Shown here: in pieces, positions 33,731 to 45,485 of the stretch
Layout of the letters: every line of letters starts with the position of its first letter
Position numbering within the stretch: position 1 is the stretch's first letter
Source of the DNA: Micropterix aruncella
Taxonomy: Eukaryota; Arthropoda; Insecta; Lepidoptera; Micropterigidae
Direction: 5' to 3'
DNA: 64,000 bases
Assembly (NCBI GenBank): GCA_944548615.1
Contig: OX155980.1
Coordinates: 1,234,282-1,298,281 of the forward strand
The notes under the pieces: model-generated
The model's input: the letters and a program-made list of their open reading frames with translations, nothing else
What the model was told of the DNA's origin: nothing
Database searches by the model: none
Made by a program: the position numbers and the translations under genes

Positions 33731-34489
33731 TTTGTTTGCCCCTGAGCGTTTGCCGTTAGCCCGATACGCAGTGTCTATTGTAGTTATCGATATAGTCAGT
33801 ATCGTTTGCACAATAACAGATATTTTGGAAAAAGTAATGAAACTACACGCTATTCATTTAGAACTAAAAATCTCTATATAATTATTGATTATATTAACCC
33901 CGATATACCATGACAATATGCATCTACTAACATTGAACTATATATACTAACATAGATATATATCATGGAAAACTAGATATACTAACATGGAAAAGCCAAT
34001 ACCTTACGCCGACTTCACTTATTAACATAGATAGGTACTGATACATTAATTTCGACCAAATAGTATCGATATATAACAAAACCGAAACGTTATAATTATT
34101 AATGTACGACTTTTTGAAACAAAGAAACGTTGAAACTATACTTTTCCTTTATCGAATAAACGCATTATCGATTATTTTTTATAGCATTTATTAGCTATAC
34201 TGGCTATTTTATTGTGTTTGTACTCGAACGTAGGTGACACCATTACGTTTCGTTGCGTTTGGGCGATAATATAGCAGACGTATCACGTACGTTCGTATGG
34301 GTAGGACGGTAAAAGCTCATCCTGTAAAATAAATGGTTATACCAATAATTTAATCTCTGACAATGTGGCCGTTGATGTAATGGTTTTTGTAATTAGAAAG
34401 ATTCCACATAAAAACATAATTTTCATGCGTAAAATGTAACTTCTTAGAAAGTCGTAGGTGCACGAAATTGCGTTTGCAAAAGCATTTTT
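33731..34489. other. Unassigned AT-rich DNA
   Basis: No gene or shared repeat seen. A motif with TATACTAACAT recurs two or three times around 33945-33990. Confidence 0.35.
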
Positions 34490-35053
34490 AAGCTATTGCA
34501 TAGCTTTTATCGCGGGCCTAGGCCAGCGCGGCGACCGAATGAAGAAATTTCTTAACGAAAATTAATGATTTCAAACTGATAATTACGTCTAAACGAGTAC
34601 TGCTTACAATTCGAAAAAAATATATGTTAAACAAGAACATTTTCCTAATATTCTTAGCTTTGAATATTTTAGATTTTGTTTATATTACATAGTGTAATTA
34701 ATTTGTGAAATTAGGTCTAACCGAACACAAAAACGATTACTACGCAAATACTATCTGACGTATTATTATGAAACCTGCACCATTTTAAAGATAATTTAAT
34801 TATCTATCTTTATATCTACGATTTTTTTCGAATAATTCGGTTTTTTTTGCTTTATTGAATAAAAAATTCGTGCGCGGCGCTCTATCGAAAGACATTTAAA
34901 TTATTCCGAATCAACGTTCAATAATTTCAACGTTTTCCGATAGAGCGCAGTTATCTGATATCAGAAAAAATAAAATAAATAAATAAATATAATTGCATAA
35001 GTTGTTAAAAATGCTATGCAATAGCTTTACCGTGGCAGTCCCCGAGTGCCACA
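34490..35053 (-). repeat. Family A element, copy 6
   Basis: Inverted copy with a collapsed hairpin apex: after CCGAATC the expected ATTTGC apex is replaced by AACGTTC, shortening both arms. Ends CCGAGTGCCACA then AGTATTTTTTT. Confidence 0.85.
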
Positions 35054-35235
35054 AGTATTTTTTTTTTAAAAAACTCTGCTTCACATTTCAAAATTATGGA
35101 AGGAGATCACTTTAAAAATGACGTATGTGTAAGGGTTTTCATTTTTTTATTGTGTTTTAAGATTGTGGCCATTTTAATAGTCTCTTTTCTTTGGCCGCGA
35201 CCTTTACTCATCTCAGAATTACGAATATATAATAA

Positions 35236-36429
35236 CTAGCTGACCCGTGCTTCGTTGGGAGGTAAAAATTTTTACTTGTGATGAAATTATGAGTGTGGTT
35301 CGGTTAGTACTGAGTGCTATGATTTATTTCCTGACTGCCAAAAGAAGGGTTATATTTTTACTGCATATGTATTGTATGTATTTGCATGCCAATTTGAATA
35401 TATTACCGTTATTTGTGAGTGTCTTCTTGTGAGTGTCTTATTTGTGAGTGTCTTATCTCATTAACCATTTATGCAGTAAAATGGAAATTATGTGCAGTAA
35501 AAGGGAAAAGTCTTTTGTCACTCGAGACGATAAACTTACTTATTTTGATATGAATTCATAATTGTTGATAATATTTTATTTTTTTATTGTATTTATGGTT
35601 CACTATTTTGGCGATAATGGCTTACACATAAAATATAGATATATGCTGTCGCTGGCTTTTTTGTAGGACTATTTAAGATAAACATTTCCATTGTATATTA
35701 TATACGTGTAACTCCAACGGATTTTGCGGCGCACGCCAGAATAGCTCGCAGATGGCAGATTTTTTTCCTACTTCTTCTTCTTCTTCATCATCAGCGCGCA
35801 TTCGCCCACCTTTAGGCATACGCCTTTCCAATCACTCTCCATCCGGATCGGTTAGTTTGGTTTGGCAGCCTGATCGTACCCAGAGATTCTTAGCACCCCC
35901 TGCCCCGCCGTTACCGTAACCGCTGCCGTGGCTCGGGATAGTGGGGCTGCTGGGGACTGGGGGCCGAGGTAAGGTTGTACTGTTCATCATCATGATTGGA
36001 GGTATTTAGCCCGATACCCGCCACGTCGGCCACACGTCTTGGCGAGCTCAACACTTTCAGGAAAATATTTCCATTTCCTAGGCTTGTGGCAACATGGTCG
36101 GGTTACTAACCACCGAATTGCACTATATTTTCTAAATTTATTATTTAATTATTATTTATTGTTGAGAAAATTTTCACAATATATGTTGACGCTTAGAATT
36201 TAAATTTCGAATATCAATTTCTTAGATTTTTTCCTACTTACTTGACAGTTATCGTTATATTTTAGATAATTCACACTATATCTTTATAAATTATAGCGTA
36301 TGTGTTATTCTGATGTGTAAGCTATATTATTGTAAAGTTTCATCAAAATACATTTAGCAGTTTTTGCATGAAAGAGTAACAAACATCTATACATTCTTAC
36401 AAACTTTCGCGTTTATAATATTAGTAGGA
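35236..36429 (-). mobile_element. Chimeric Helitron, copy 3
   Basis: The 3' end (on the plus strand, an A then CTAGCTGACCCGTGCTTCGT) matches copies 1 and 2 for about 330 bp. The 5' end (minus strand TCCTACTAATATTATAAACG at 36429) is a different, also Helitron-like TC start followed by AAAGTTTGTAAGAATGTATA. Between them lies about 700 bp, including a GC-rich stretch (35760-36120) unrelated to the other copies. Either one Helitron captured foreign DNA or two elements fused. No Rep/helicase frame. Confidence 0.65.
35755..36120. other. GC-rich insert inside the chimeric Helitron
   Basis: Starts at a (TTC)n run (35782-35797) and continues CATCAGCGCGCATTCGCCCA, GGTTTGGCAGCCTGATCG, CCGATACCCGCCACGTCGG. 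Composition differs from the flanking Helitron sequence. Not found elsewhere here. No clear frame on either strand, so a captured gene piece is possible but unproven. Confidence 0.4.
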
Positions 36430-36839
36430 TATGTTTTCCTATAAAATATATATTCCTTTTCTTACTAATTTGGAAAGCGATAATTTCGAGAAATAGGTAA
36501 AAGTTGACGGTGTTAATAGTATACGGGCATATTTTTTAAATGATGACTTACATCAAAGTAAACAAGTTTTGTTTTACTTTTTATCCGAAAATACATGATT
36601 TTAATATTATGAGGTTTTGGTATTAGATGCTACTCTAGAGCTTTTATTGATATTAGCTGCTGCTGTACTTATTATTATTATTTTTGTATACAAAAAATGA
36701 GTTGAAAATTCTTTATCACTTTTTTCATTTAAGCATTGGATATCGAGGAAAAGCGATTTTACGTTCAAAATTTGAGTATTCAGATCTTTACTCAGTAATA
36801 AATTTCACTCATTTGTGTTTGACTTCAGTTCAGTTTTTT
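36430..36839. other. Unassigned AT-rich DNA
   Basis: No gene or repeat recognised. Confidence 0.35.
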
Positions 36840-37437
36840 AAGCTATTGCATAGCTTTTATCGCGGGCCTAGGCCAGCGCGGCGACCGAATGAAGAAATTT
36901 CTTAACGAAAATTAATTATTTTAAACTGATAATTACGTCTAAACGAGTACTGCTTACGATTCGAAAAAAATATATGTTAAACAAGAACATTTTCCTAATA
37001 TTCTTAGCTTTGAATATTTTAGATTTTGTTTATATTACATAGTGTCATTAATTTGTGAAATTAGGTCTAACCGAACACAAAAACGACTACTACGCAAATA
37101 CTATCTGGCGTATTATTATAAAACCTACACCATTTTAAAGATAATTTAATTATCTATCTTTTTATCTACGATTTTTTTCGAAAAATCCGTTTTTTATGCT
37201 TTATCGAATAAAAAATTCGTGCGCGACGTTCTATCGGAAGACGTTTAAATTATTCCGAATCATTTGCTACCGCACGCAGCCGCAAATGATTCGGAATAAT
37301 TTCAATGTTTTCCGATAGAGCGCAGTTATCTGATATCAGAAAAAAAAAATAAATAAAATAAATTTATAATTTTAATTGCATAAGTTTTTAAAAATGCTAT
37401 GCAATAGCTTTACCGCGGCAGTCCCCGAGTGCCACAC
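36840..37437 (-). repeat. Family A element, copy 7
   Basis: Full-length inverted copy; hairpin apex slightly expanded (GCTACCGCACGCAGCCGC). Flanked by T-runs on both sides (TTTTTT before, ATTTTTTTTT after), consistent with insertion into a T tract. Confidence 0.85.
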
Positions 37438-37815
37438 GTATTTTTTTTTTTGTAAATTCCCCTTTTTTACAATTTTAAATACTTTGATTATGTTTATAAA
37501 TAATTATTTAGGTTGAACTATTTTAAAAAATTAGGTGTAAATATTTATTCACAATTTTCAAATATTTTACAAATAACTAAAGTGTGAATCACGAATTGAA
37601 TGTGCTCTGCTTGTTTCTTTGTAAGGTAACAGATTTTCGTCAATATTTGTATTAAATATCTGTCAAATAGTGTGTAATAGTTTCGTGTCATTTTTCGTGA
37701 TATATTTTGTAATAGTTTTTTCAGATATATTTAAACATCTGGTAGTAAATTGAATGAAATTTCTGAAGGGCAGACTAAGAAAACCGTTTTATTTAAATTT
37801 ATTCCACCATATTTT
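37438..37815. other. AT-rich spacer between two family A copies
   Basis: Nothing recognised. Confidence 0.3.
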
Positions 37816-38400
37816 AAGCTATTGCATAGCTTTTATCGCGGGCCTAGGCCAGCGCGGCGACCGAATGAATAAATTTCTTAACGAAAATTAATGATTTTAA
37901 ACTGATAATTACGTCTAAACGAGTACTGCTTACGATTCGAAAAAAATATATGTTGAACAAGAACATTTTCCTAATATTCTTAGCTTTGAATATTTTAGAT
38001 TTTGTTTATATTACATAGTGTAATTAATTTGTGAAATTAGGTCTAACCGAACACAAAAACGATTACCACGCAAATACTATCTGGCGGATTATTATGAACC
38101 CTACACCATTTTAAAGATAATTTAATTATCTATCTTTTTATCTACGATTTTTTTCGAATAATCCGTTTTTTTTGCTTTATCGAATAAAAAATTCGTGCGC
38201 GGCGCTCTATCGGAAGAAGTTTAAATTATTCCGAATCATTTGCTACCGCAGCCGCAAATGATTCGGAATAATTTCAACATTTTCCGATAGAGCTTAGTTA
38301 TCTGATATCAGAAAAAATAAAATAAATAAATAATTATAATTGCTTAAGTTGTGAAAAATGCTATGCAATAGCTTTACCGCGGCAGTCCCCGAGTGCCACA
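37816..38400 (-). repeat. Family A element, copy 8
   Basis: Full-length inverted copy with complete hairpin; T-rich on both flanks (CATATTTT before, GTATTTTTTTTC after). Confidence 0.85.
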
Positions 38401-38976
38401 TGTATTTTTTTTCTTAAAATTAGTAACAGCCTGTTATCTTTTAGGTGGTTTTCAGTGATCTGATCAGAGAATCTATTAAACTGTATTAGAACGCTATTAT
38501 GTATGTTTTAAGTGTCGTTAATTTACTTAACCAGTTAATTATTTTTAGTTTTGTTAGTTTACTTTTAGTTTATTTATTTAAAAACAGATTTGCTAGGTCA
38601 AAAAAACATTAATTAACCCATTTTCGACCGGTGTTCGATTAATCGAACATGAAATTTGTCCATTTTCAATATTTTTTTTAACTATGAAAGTAAATAATAT
38701 CGGCAATATAGTTAGTATCATATATTACTATGATCTTTTGGCTATTCGAAAATAATATCCATCACCCCCCCTCCACCCACCTCCGTAATTTTGGGGGAGG
38801 TTGAAAAATACCTTGCCGATAGACCTTTCTTGTAAATTATATTAAAAATATATAATTTAAAATAATAATAATAATAATAATAATATCATATGGCCAAAGG
38901 ACAAAGCTATCTTTTTCAATCAAAAAATCAACACCTGGCAATACCTGGATGGCACAGGTATGAGTCAAAATTAGTA

Positions 38977-39029
38977 TTCGATTAATCGAACGTTGGTGCT
39001 TATCCCATACCATAAAATTCCATACAAAT
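38977..39029. repeat. piggyBac left subterminal inverted repeat
   Basis: TTCGATTAATCGAACGTTGG, then a GCTTATCCCATACCATAAAA segment, to CATACAAAT. It pairs with about 41339-41390 with two mismatches in about 52 bp. Placed inside the left end, probably a transposase-binding region. Confidence 0.9.
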
Positions 39030-39158
39030 GAAACATATCGTAGTATATGTGAATAGACAAGATTGTGTCAGTAAAAAATAATTGTTTATTGATTTTTTGG
39101 AATGTTAGATGATTTACAGAATAGTAAAGAGTTTTTAGGAAAATAAAAAAAATATTTT

Positions 39159-41097
39159 TCATGGAAAACTTTGAAACAATGCGAGTGCATATGCTTTGCC
39201 ACATTTCTCGCACATCCAAATTGTTGCTTTGCCACAGCCTTTCAACTGGCATCGACGATGTTTCCCTTCCGACTGACGGACGATGAGGTGTTCACCAACC
39301 ACGTTTGGTAAGTTTCGCGGTCTCTGGAACTCCAGGTCATCATCCATTTCCAATCCTTCTTTATCATCGGTCAACAGAAGAGACTCAGTGACGGACAGCT
39401 TGAATTGTTTCTGGCTCATTGGTTTCTCGTTTTTATATTTCGCGACCATATAATGCAGTTTCCAAGCATTCACAACAGAAGAATTCAGGGTGTTTATCCA
39501 AAGTGGCCAGTACCATTTCTTTCCACGGATGTTGACTCGATAATTTTGAATGGCGTTGTCGTGAAGATCAACGCCGCCCATCCCTTTGTTATAGTGGCGA
39601 AGCACAGCTGGCTGATCCACGTTGACAAATTTACCTTCTTCTCTTGGCCCTTTCTTAGAAGCCTTAGTTGCTTTTTTCCAACGCCGAACAGAGTGCAGTG
39701 GCAGAATCTGATCATAATTTGTAGCAATTGTTACCTCCTTATTATCTTGCCAGCGACAAAGAGTGATCTGGTTGTTAGAGTCGTACATATAATCATGTTC
39801 GCCGCGAGGCAAATCTTTTCCGGTTTTCATATTAGTAGCACCGCCAGATACACGATTACAGCGAACAGTTCCAGTGGCACAGAATCCCTTTTCTGATAGC
39901 AAGCACATAAGATGATAGGAAGTGAAGAAGTTGTCGAAAAATACCACGTGACGCATGGGGGCCTCGACATTACTAAGTAAACGGAGAACGACATCAGCTC
40001 CAAGACCAACCTCTGTGTTGTATTCATCGGATTTTCCACAGTAAGGGATGAAAAAGAACAAATATCCGGTTGACGAACAGAGGCACCAAAGTTTATATCC
40101 AAAACGAATCGGTTTTCCTAGAATAAACATTTTGCAACTGTGGCGGCCGAAATAGGCCACCATCTGCTCGTCTATGGACAAAAACTCCGCCCAAATACCA
40201 AACTGCATAAACTTTCTGTTTATAATATTGAAGAATGGACGAAGCTAAAATCAATGAAATACAAATTAGGAAACTTCAATCACAATAATATAATGAAAAT
40301 TATAGCACCTTGGCCATCTTATCGTTAGTATCTAATTCGTCATTATTGGCAAAATGAATGTATCTCTTGATGTGCGTGAACGTAGCTCTCGACATTGCTT
40401 GCTTTACCATTGGAATTCCCATTGACAGCTTCGAAGACCAATAATCCTCAACAGAAGGCAAAGTGTGGTAGCCCGACAGCATTAAAATCCCCAAGAATCT
40501 CTTCAATAAAACCAAGTCTAAATGAAAATCCGTGTTCTTCTGGGCTGCAAATCGGTTGGTCTCAGTTATGATATGATCCAACACCTCCCCATCATAAAAC
40601 TTTGAAAATATTTGAATTGGCGAAAGATCTTTAAGTTTTTCACACACCTCTTTTTGCATATCGGACAACGGAGCGGCATTAGGCGATATATCATAATGTA
40701 ATTGCTTCTTTCCTCTATTCCTGGACCATTTTGGAATTCCAAATGAACTCAATGGTTTGCAACTGACTTTCGGTTTTTTACGAGGTGGGACAGTCGATTT
40801 AGCAGCTGATTTAGAAGTTGACGGCCCAGCCTCCGGTTCAAATTCTACAATCTCTTCAAAACCAATATCCTCAAGAATATTTCGCTCAGTATCAATTTCC
40901 ACATAGCCGGCAACCTCAGTCAAAGCACTTGGATCCGAATTAATTGCAATGAAATTGTCGTCGATTAATTCTTCATCCGATTGTTCGTCTACCTCCGGTG
41001 GGAGTATATTGACAGATTGAACAGGATTTTCATAATCGCTCCAACTCTCTATAATATCTTGAATCTCCTTCATTGTTAATTTCTTCGAACGTGGCAT
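39159..41097 (-). CDS. piggyBac transposase, two exons with a 64-bp intron
   Basis: Exon 1 (41097-40309, 263 codons) starts at an ATG in good context and has an acidic N-terminal region, then a basic PRKKPK patch. It ends ...DTNDKMAK. Exon 2 (40244-39159) opens LRPFFNIINRKF and continues in frame to the stop, for about 624 aa in total, a normal family length. Without splicing, translation stops three codons into the gap. Catalytic Asp positions are D288 (LSIDEQMV), D367 (FFDNFFTS) and D489 (KGMGGVDLHD), with the WPLWINTL block after it. These correspond to the family's DDD triad. A Cys-rich C-terminus (CQLKGCGKATIWMCEKCGKA) resembles the zinc-binding tail. It excises and inserts the element at TTAA. 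No frameshift or stop is seen. Confidence 0.9.
40245..40308 (-). other. Predicted 64-bp intron in the piggyBac transposase
   Basis: Donor AAG|GTGCTA, acceptor TTGATTTTAG|C on the minus strand. Removing 64 bp (not a multiple of 3) joins the two open frames exactly at a codon boundary and restores the family sequence KMAK-LRPFFN. The length is typical of short insect introns; the donor is weak after GT. An alternative is a small frameshifting insertion that inactivates the gene. Confidence 0.7.
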
Positions 41098-41338
41098 TTT
41101 GCAATTCTAGAATCAAATAACAATACATATTCACTCAATAACATAACACTCGCGAAAACACATCGCACGAATCAATATTTTACTAAATACTGACCACTTA
41201 TTTTGCGATAGAAATGATTAGAAACTACCAAAATGTAAAAATATGATAATCACGCACAAAACACGTTTATTCCTGTTGAAAACACAATAGAAATGGAAGA
41301 GACGCGGTCACTTGACAGTAAAATTTGACATTTCGTAT

Positions 41339-41390
41339 TTGTATGGGATTTTATGGTATGGGATAAGCGCCAACGTTCGATTAATCGAAC
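41339..41390. repeat. piggyBac right subterminal inverted repeat with 16-bp palindrome
   Basis: Reverse complement of the left subterminal block; ends in the perfect palindrome GTTCGATTAATCGAAC (41375-41390). Confidence 0.9.
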
Positions 41391-41739
41391 ATTTGTTTTT
41401 TTGACATAACGGTAAAATGGGTGGGGGTAGTTTTTTTAAAATGGTGGATTTGGAATCAGGGTACCCTAATTACCCTAGAAATATACTTTATTTTTAAAAA
41501 ATCAGCAATTTTTGCAGCGCGGTCGAAAATGGGTTAAGGCTAATTCCCCACTGAGCTACCGCGCGCATAAAAATACTAACACAAGAGAGACTAGCGCAAC
41601 GACGGGACCCATAGGTACATTGTGAATGAATAATAACAGTAAAAAGAGTCAAGTTTCTTTATTTCCTATATTATTATGACTCTTTGAGGAGAACATCCAT
41701 AGCCTTGGACGTTTACACTTATTTTAGTGATGTGAAATT

Positions 41740-42857
41740 ATGAAAGAAATGCAAAAAAAGAAAGTGAAGCTAGCTGCCCAGTTATTGAGCCAGCCGGTGT
41801 TAGATGCTCTAATGTTTTGTCGCAATAAGATTAAACTGAAAGAATTTGCAAACTGTGAAGCAAATTCTGAATTCATTGCCATGTTCAATAATTTATTTGA
41901 TCTGTTAAATACCAGAAATCTAAACTCTTACGGGTATAAACATGCAATTCTGCCCAGAAACCTTGAAAAAATACCAGCTCATAGAAAACGGTATTCAATA
42001 CATAAAAAATCTTAAATTTGCTGATAATATTTTAGTTATCAACTCGCAAAGAAAAATTGGGTTTTTAGGATTCACACTTTGTCTACAATCACTGAAAAAT
42101 CTTTAGAGCGATTTACTTCAGCAAAACCCTCCAAAAATGAGTTTAATATGTACATATAAGCTTTTTGTTAGAGTTATTTTTTGGTGCAGTTAGATCACTG
42201 GGGGACTTTAATAATAATCCTTCCGCAAAACAGTTTAGGGGAGCATATACAAAATTACTCGTCCACGCCGAATTTAAAGCCGCTGAAGGAAACTGAATTC
42301 CGTTCGAGAATATACCTACCTATTCTAAACTTTACACAAAAATCCCAGTATGTTGATACGATTAATAATTCTCTTGCAAAATATAGAACGTTGGAACACT
42401 TAAAAAAAATAACGCATGCCGAAGAAGTTATTTACCATTTATCGGGGTTTGTTGTAAAACATTTACAAAGGTATCTAGTCTGTGAAGACTGTTTATCAGC
42501 GTTAAATGGCCCGAAGAAAAGTTTATTGACATCGACTAAAGTCAAAGGAGGCCTAATTTACCTGAGTGATGATGTATATTTCATTTGTAAACTATGTAAA
42601 AAAAAATTGCGTAAATTTTTAGTATAAAATATACTCATACTAGTAAAATTAACAACCGAGATGTGAATACAATGATACGAGAAGTGATATTGCATGGTAT
42701 GCACTCATCAAATTACCAAAATATTTTTTGTTGTGTAAATGAACATCAACTCGATTTCAGTTTTTTTGAAGATCATAAATATCTTCTAATAAAATCGATC
42801 TGCGAAAACTATCCCAAGCTAAGAATCCATTTTGAAATGAAGAACGCCAGTTCATAA
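41740..42857 (+). pseudogene. P-element-like (THAP9-type) transposase remnant
   Basis: Three consecutive open pieces carry family landmarks in order. First, KVKLAAQLLSQPVLDALMFC, NSEFIAMFNNLFDLLNTRN (the T-EFI---NDLFD-LNSRN block of P-like transposases). Second, EEVIYHLSGFVVKHL, CEDCLSALNG, KVKGGLIYLSDDV (Y-sGYVV--L---C--C ... GGL--PS-DV). Third, VNEHQLDFSFFEDHKYLLIK and LRIHFEMKNA (H---LI--I---Y---R---- K). Frame changes at about 42015-42180 and 42630 and loss of the N-terminal THAP and catalytic regions show it is dead. No TIRs identified. It lies just outside the piggyBac element. Confidence 0.7.
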
Positions 42858-43110
42858 CTTCCGACTCCATCATCAGATCAGTTTGACAATACCATATTAT
42901 TGTATTGTCATCAGAACTACATACAGCTGCCAATTTTCATGACGCTACGATCCTTGGAAGATGGTTAAATTAGTTACCTTAAATTCCATTACATAGTTAC
43001 ATACAGGTCGACCTAATAAAAGCGTGTTAAAGAATAAGGTGGCGTTAAATAAAAATTTATTTGAATTTGAAATCAAACTCAAACCCAAGTTATCCAAGTT
43101 CAAAATGGCC
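42845..43110 (-). repeat. Repeat E, inverted copy, followed by an AAACCC tail
   Basis: Reverse complement of 8885-9055 up to about 43020. It is followed by TTTATTTGAATTTGAAATCA and AAACCCAAGTTATCCAAG, also seen at 4500-4560. It starts immediately after the P-like pseudogene. Confidence 0.55.
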
Positions 43111-44123
43111 AGTGTAAAATCCCCCCCCCCCCTCCTCACATCATCAACAATGTTTATTTAGTTTATTTACGTCTACGATTCGTCTTTAAGTCCGAGCTCT
43201 CATATCCCTACACTTGTATGTGTCCACCAAGTAGCCTTACACAAAATGAGAGAGGTACTACCTGCAGCGATCTCTCCGACTATCGTACAAGAGGGTTAGA
43301 TGACGAGTAGCACTTTAGTAAGACAGTATAGTTTGCGCAAACGAAGACAAACCGCATGCAAATTCTACGTTGGGAAAGTTACGGGACGATGAGCGGGAAA
43401 TTTATGGAGTCTCGCTCGATTCATTTGGAAGGCGTCCAAAATGCCACCGCGCCCCGCCGCGAGCGCCTCTCACCTGCTAAATTTGCTCTGTTTATTGCGG
43501 TGAGTTAAGAGCCCTATCACATATTTTTTCCAGAAAGGCAAGAAAAGTGGATTTTTGGCGTTCTAATTCCAAGAAATGAAGAGATTTCTACAAACTTTAA
43601 TTACTGAATTACCTGGACCATTTCTTGATGTTGACCATAGCGGCCTTTAATTTTAGATATAACGAATATTATTTACTTATTTAGCCCATTTTCCGAAAGT
43701 CGTTATTCGTAAAACGCTCGGAAGGCAAACTTTGAGCTCCTTAATACAGTAATATCACTACAACGGAAACCGTATACTATTTTTTTTTATATCCGTCATG
43801 TATTCTTGATGTACACTACGGCTTTATTTTTTCGTTTTTTGACCACATATCCAAGGTATACATTACTTACAATTACACAAAATTAAAAAAAAATCTTCCT
43901 GTATCATTCTAATTTTCTCAGAAATAAAATAAGATTCTTATATAATACTTATACTATATTAAAGTTCACTCTTTTAGCAATGCGACATAATATAAATTAT
44001 TGTCATTAGAAAGGAGAAAACACTGCAAAAAACAATTAGAAATTGTGTATATATTTGCTTGCGCAAGAGAAGAGCGCACAGTGCCGCGGTTTTCTCCCAG
44101 GGTTGAATAGTTATTTATTTATT
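43111..44123. other. Mixed DNA with a CpG-rich patch
   Basis: Begins with a C-run (43122-43132). 43330-43510 is GC-rich and non-repetitive (GGGACGATGAGCGGGAAAT, CCGCGCCCCGCCGCGAGCGC), similar in character to the islands at 9.4 and 13.9 kb. The rest is AT-rich. No gene. Confidence 0.35.
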
Positions 44124-44717
44124 AAGCTATTGCATAGCTTTTATCGCGGGCCTAGGGCAGCGCGGCGACCGAATGAAGAAATTTCTTAACGAAAATTAAT
44201 TATTTTAAACTGATAATTACGTCTAAACGAGTACTGCTTACGATTCGAAAAAAATATATGTTAAACAAGAACATTTTCATAATATTCTTAGCTTTGAATA
44301 TTTTAGATTTTGTTTATATTACATAGTGTAATTAATTTGTGAAATTAGGTCTAACCGAACACAAAAACGACTACTACGCAAATACTGTCTGGCATATTAT
44401 TATGAAACCTGCACCATTTTAAAGATAATTTAATTATCTATCTTTTTATCTACGCATTTTTCGAATAATTCTTTTTTTTTGCTTTATCGAATAAAAAATT
44501 CGTGCGCGGCGCTCTATCGGAAGACGTTTAAATTATTCCGAATCATTTGCTTCCGCAGCCGCAAATTATTCGGAATAATTTCAACGTTTTCCGATAGAGC
44601 GCAGTTATCTGATATCAGAAAAAATCAAATAAATAAAATAAATAAATAATTATAATTGCATAAGTTGTTAAAAATGCTATGCAATAGCTTTTCCGCGGCA
44701 GTCCCCGAGTGCCACAC
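44124..44717 (-). repeat. Family A element, copy 9
   Basis: Full-length inverted copy flanked on both sides by (TTTA)n (TTATTTATTTATT before; TTATTTATTTATTTATC after), which is either the target or its duplication. Confidence 0.85.
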
Positions 44718-44999
44718 GTAATTTTTTTTATTTATTTATTTATCCTATCTTTTATAGTTACATCCAAAAAAAAATGCGTTCATTTTTTCAACTCATTTTA
44801 AAAGAATACCTACGCTATTTTGTAATAAGGCTCTTAAACAAACTGGTCATTTTATCATAACAAACACTGGATTTATGGAGAATTCCGAGGGAAAATTACA
44901 CATATAATGTGTTTAGTGATAATGACTGGTTTTTAACCTATTTAACTATCGGTGTTTTTTTTATTTTATCTCCCTATTTCCTTATTATTATATTACTAT
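44718..44999. other. AT-rich spacer
   Basis: Nothing recognised. Confidence 0.3.
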
Positions 45000-45036
45000 A
45001 GTACGGGCCAAAGGAACGTTCCGATGAGGCAATAAA
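45000..45036 (+). repeat. Outer inverted repeat, left
   Basis: AGTACGGGCCAAAGGAACGT and the next 17 bases match the reverse complement of 49583-49619 at 35 of 37 positions. Looser similarity (AAGGATGCG) continues inward. Possibly the terminus of a large element; no clear target duplication. Confidence 0.85.
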
Positions 45037-45485
45037 TTATTAGGCCGGCACGCCCTATTTAATACCTGCTTGTAAGGATGCGTATCATAACTCCGTACAC
45101 CAAACCCTAACCGATACAATAAGCTGACTTGGTTTTTAGCTATTATTATTGATTATTATTATTATTATTATTATTTTATATACGCCATTACTAATATCAT
45201 ACCCGCTCACACTCCACACTTACACGCTCAACACACTCCCACAAACACACCCTCACACCCTGCATACTCGACTCTTATGTACTTCTAAAATTGAAAAAAA
45301 TTAAATTGAAGGTACGTTAGTTTTATTAAGTAGTTAAAAAAAACGTACTTTATGTAATTTTATTGAAATCCGTAACCGGTTTTATTTGTTGTAAATCTGC
45401 ATACATTTAAAAAAATATTATTACTGTAATACTGTGTGATTTCTCAATAAAGAATTGAATTGAATTGAATTGAATTGAATAACCT
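45037..45485 (+). repeat. LINE-type 3' UTR with (GAATT)n tail
   Basis: CACACTCC/ACACTTAC-rich stretch, then AT-rich DNA and CAATAAAGAATTGAATTGAA ending in about five GAATT units (to 45482). This is the tail style of some jockey-like LINEs. No coding part attached. Confidence 0.5.

Larger units (their letters stand above)
38617..41533 (-). mobile_element. piggyBac-family DNA transposon, structurally complete
   Basis: Target duplication TTAA at 38613-38616 and 41534-41537. Terminal inverted repeat CCCATTTTCGACCG (14 bp) at both ends. Total 2917 bp. Subterminal inverted repeats of ~52 bp lie at 38977-39029 and about 41339-41390, and the 16-bp palindrome GTTCGATTAATCGAAC occurs at 38633-38648 and 41375-41390, with a near copy at 38976-38991. 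It encodes one transposase on the minus strand in two exons. All structural requirements for mobility appear present, making this the best candidate in the window for a functional element. Confidence 0.93.

Noticed and set aside
39405..39896. 163-aa plus-strand frame opposite the piggyBac transposase
   Set aside because: Antisense shadow of the real transposase exon 2.
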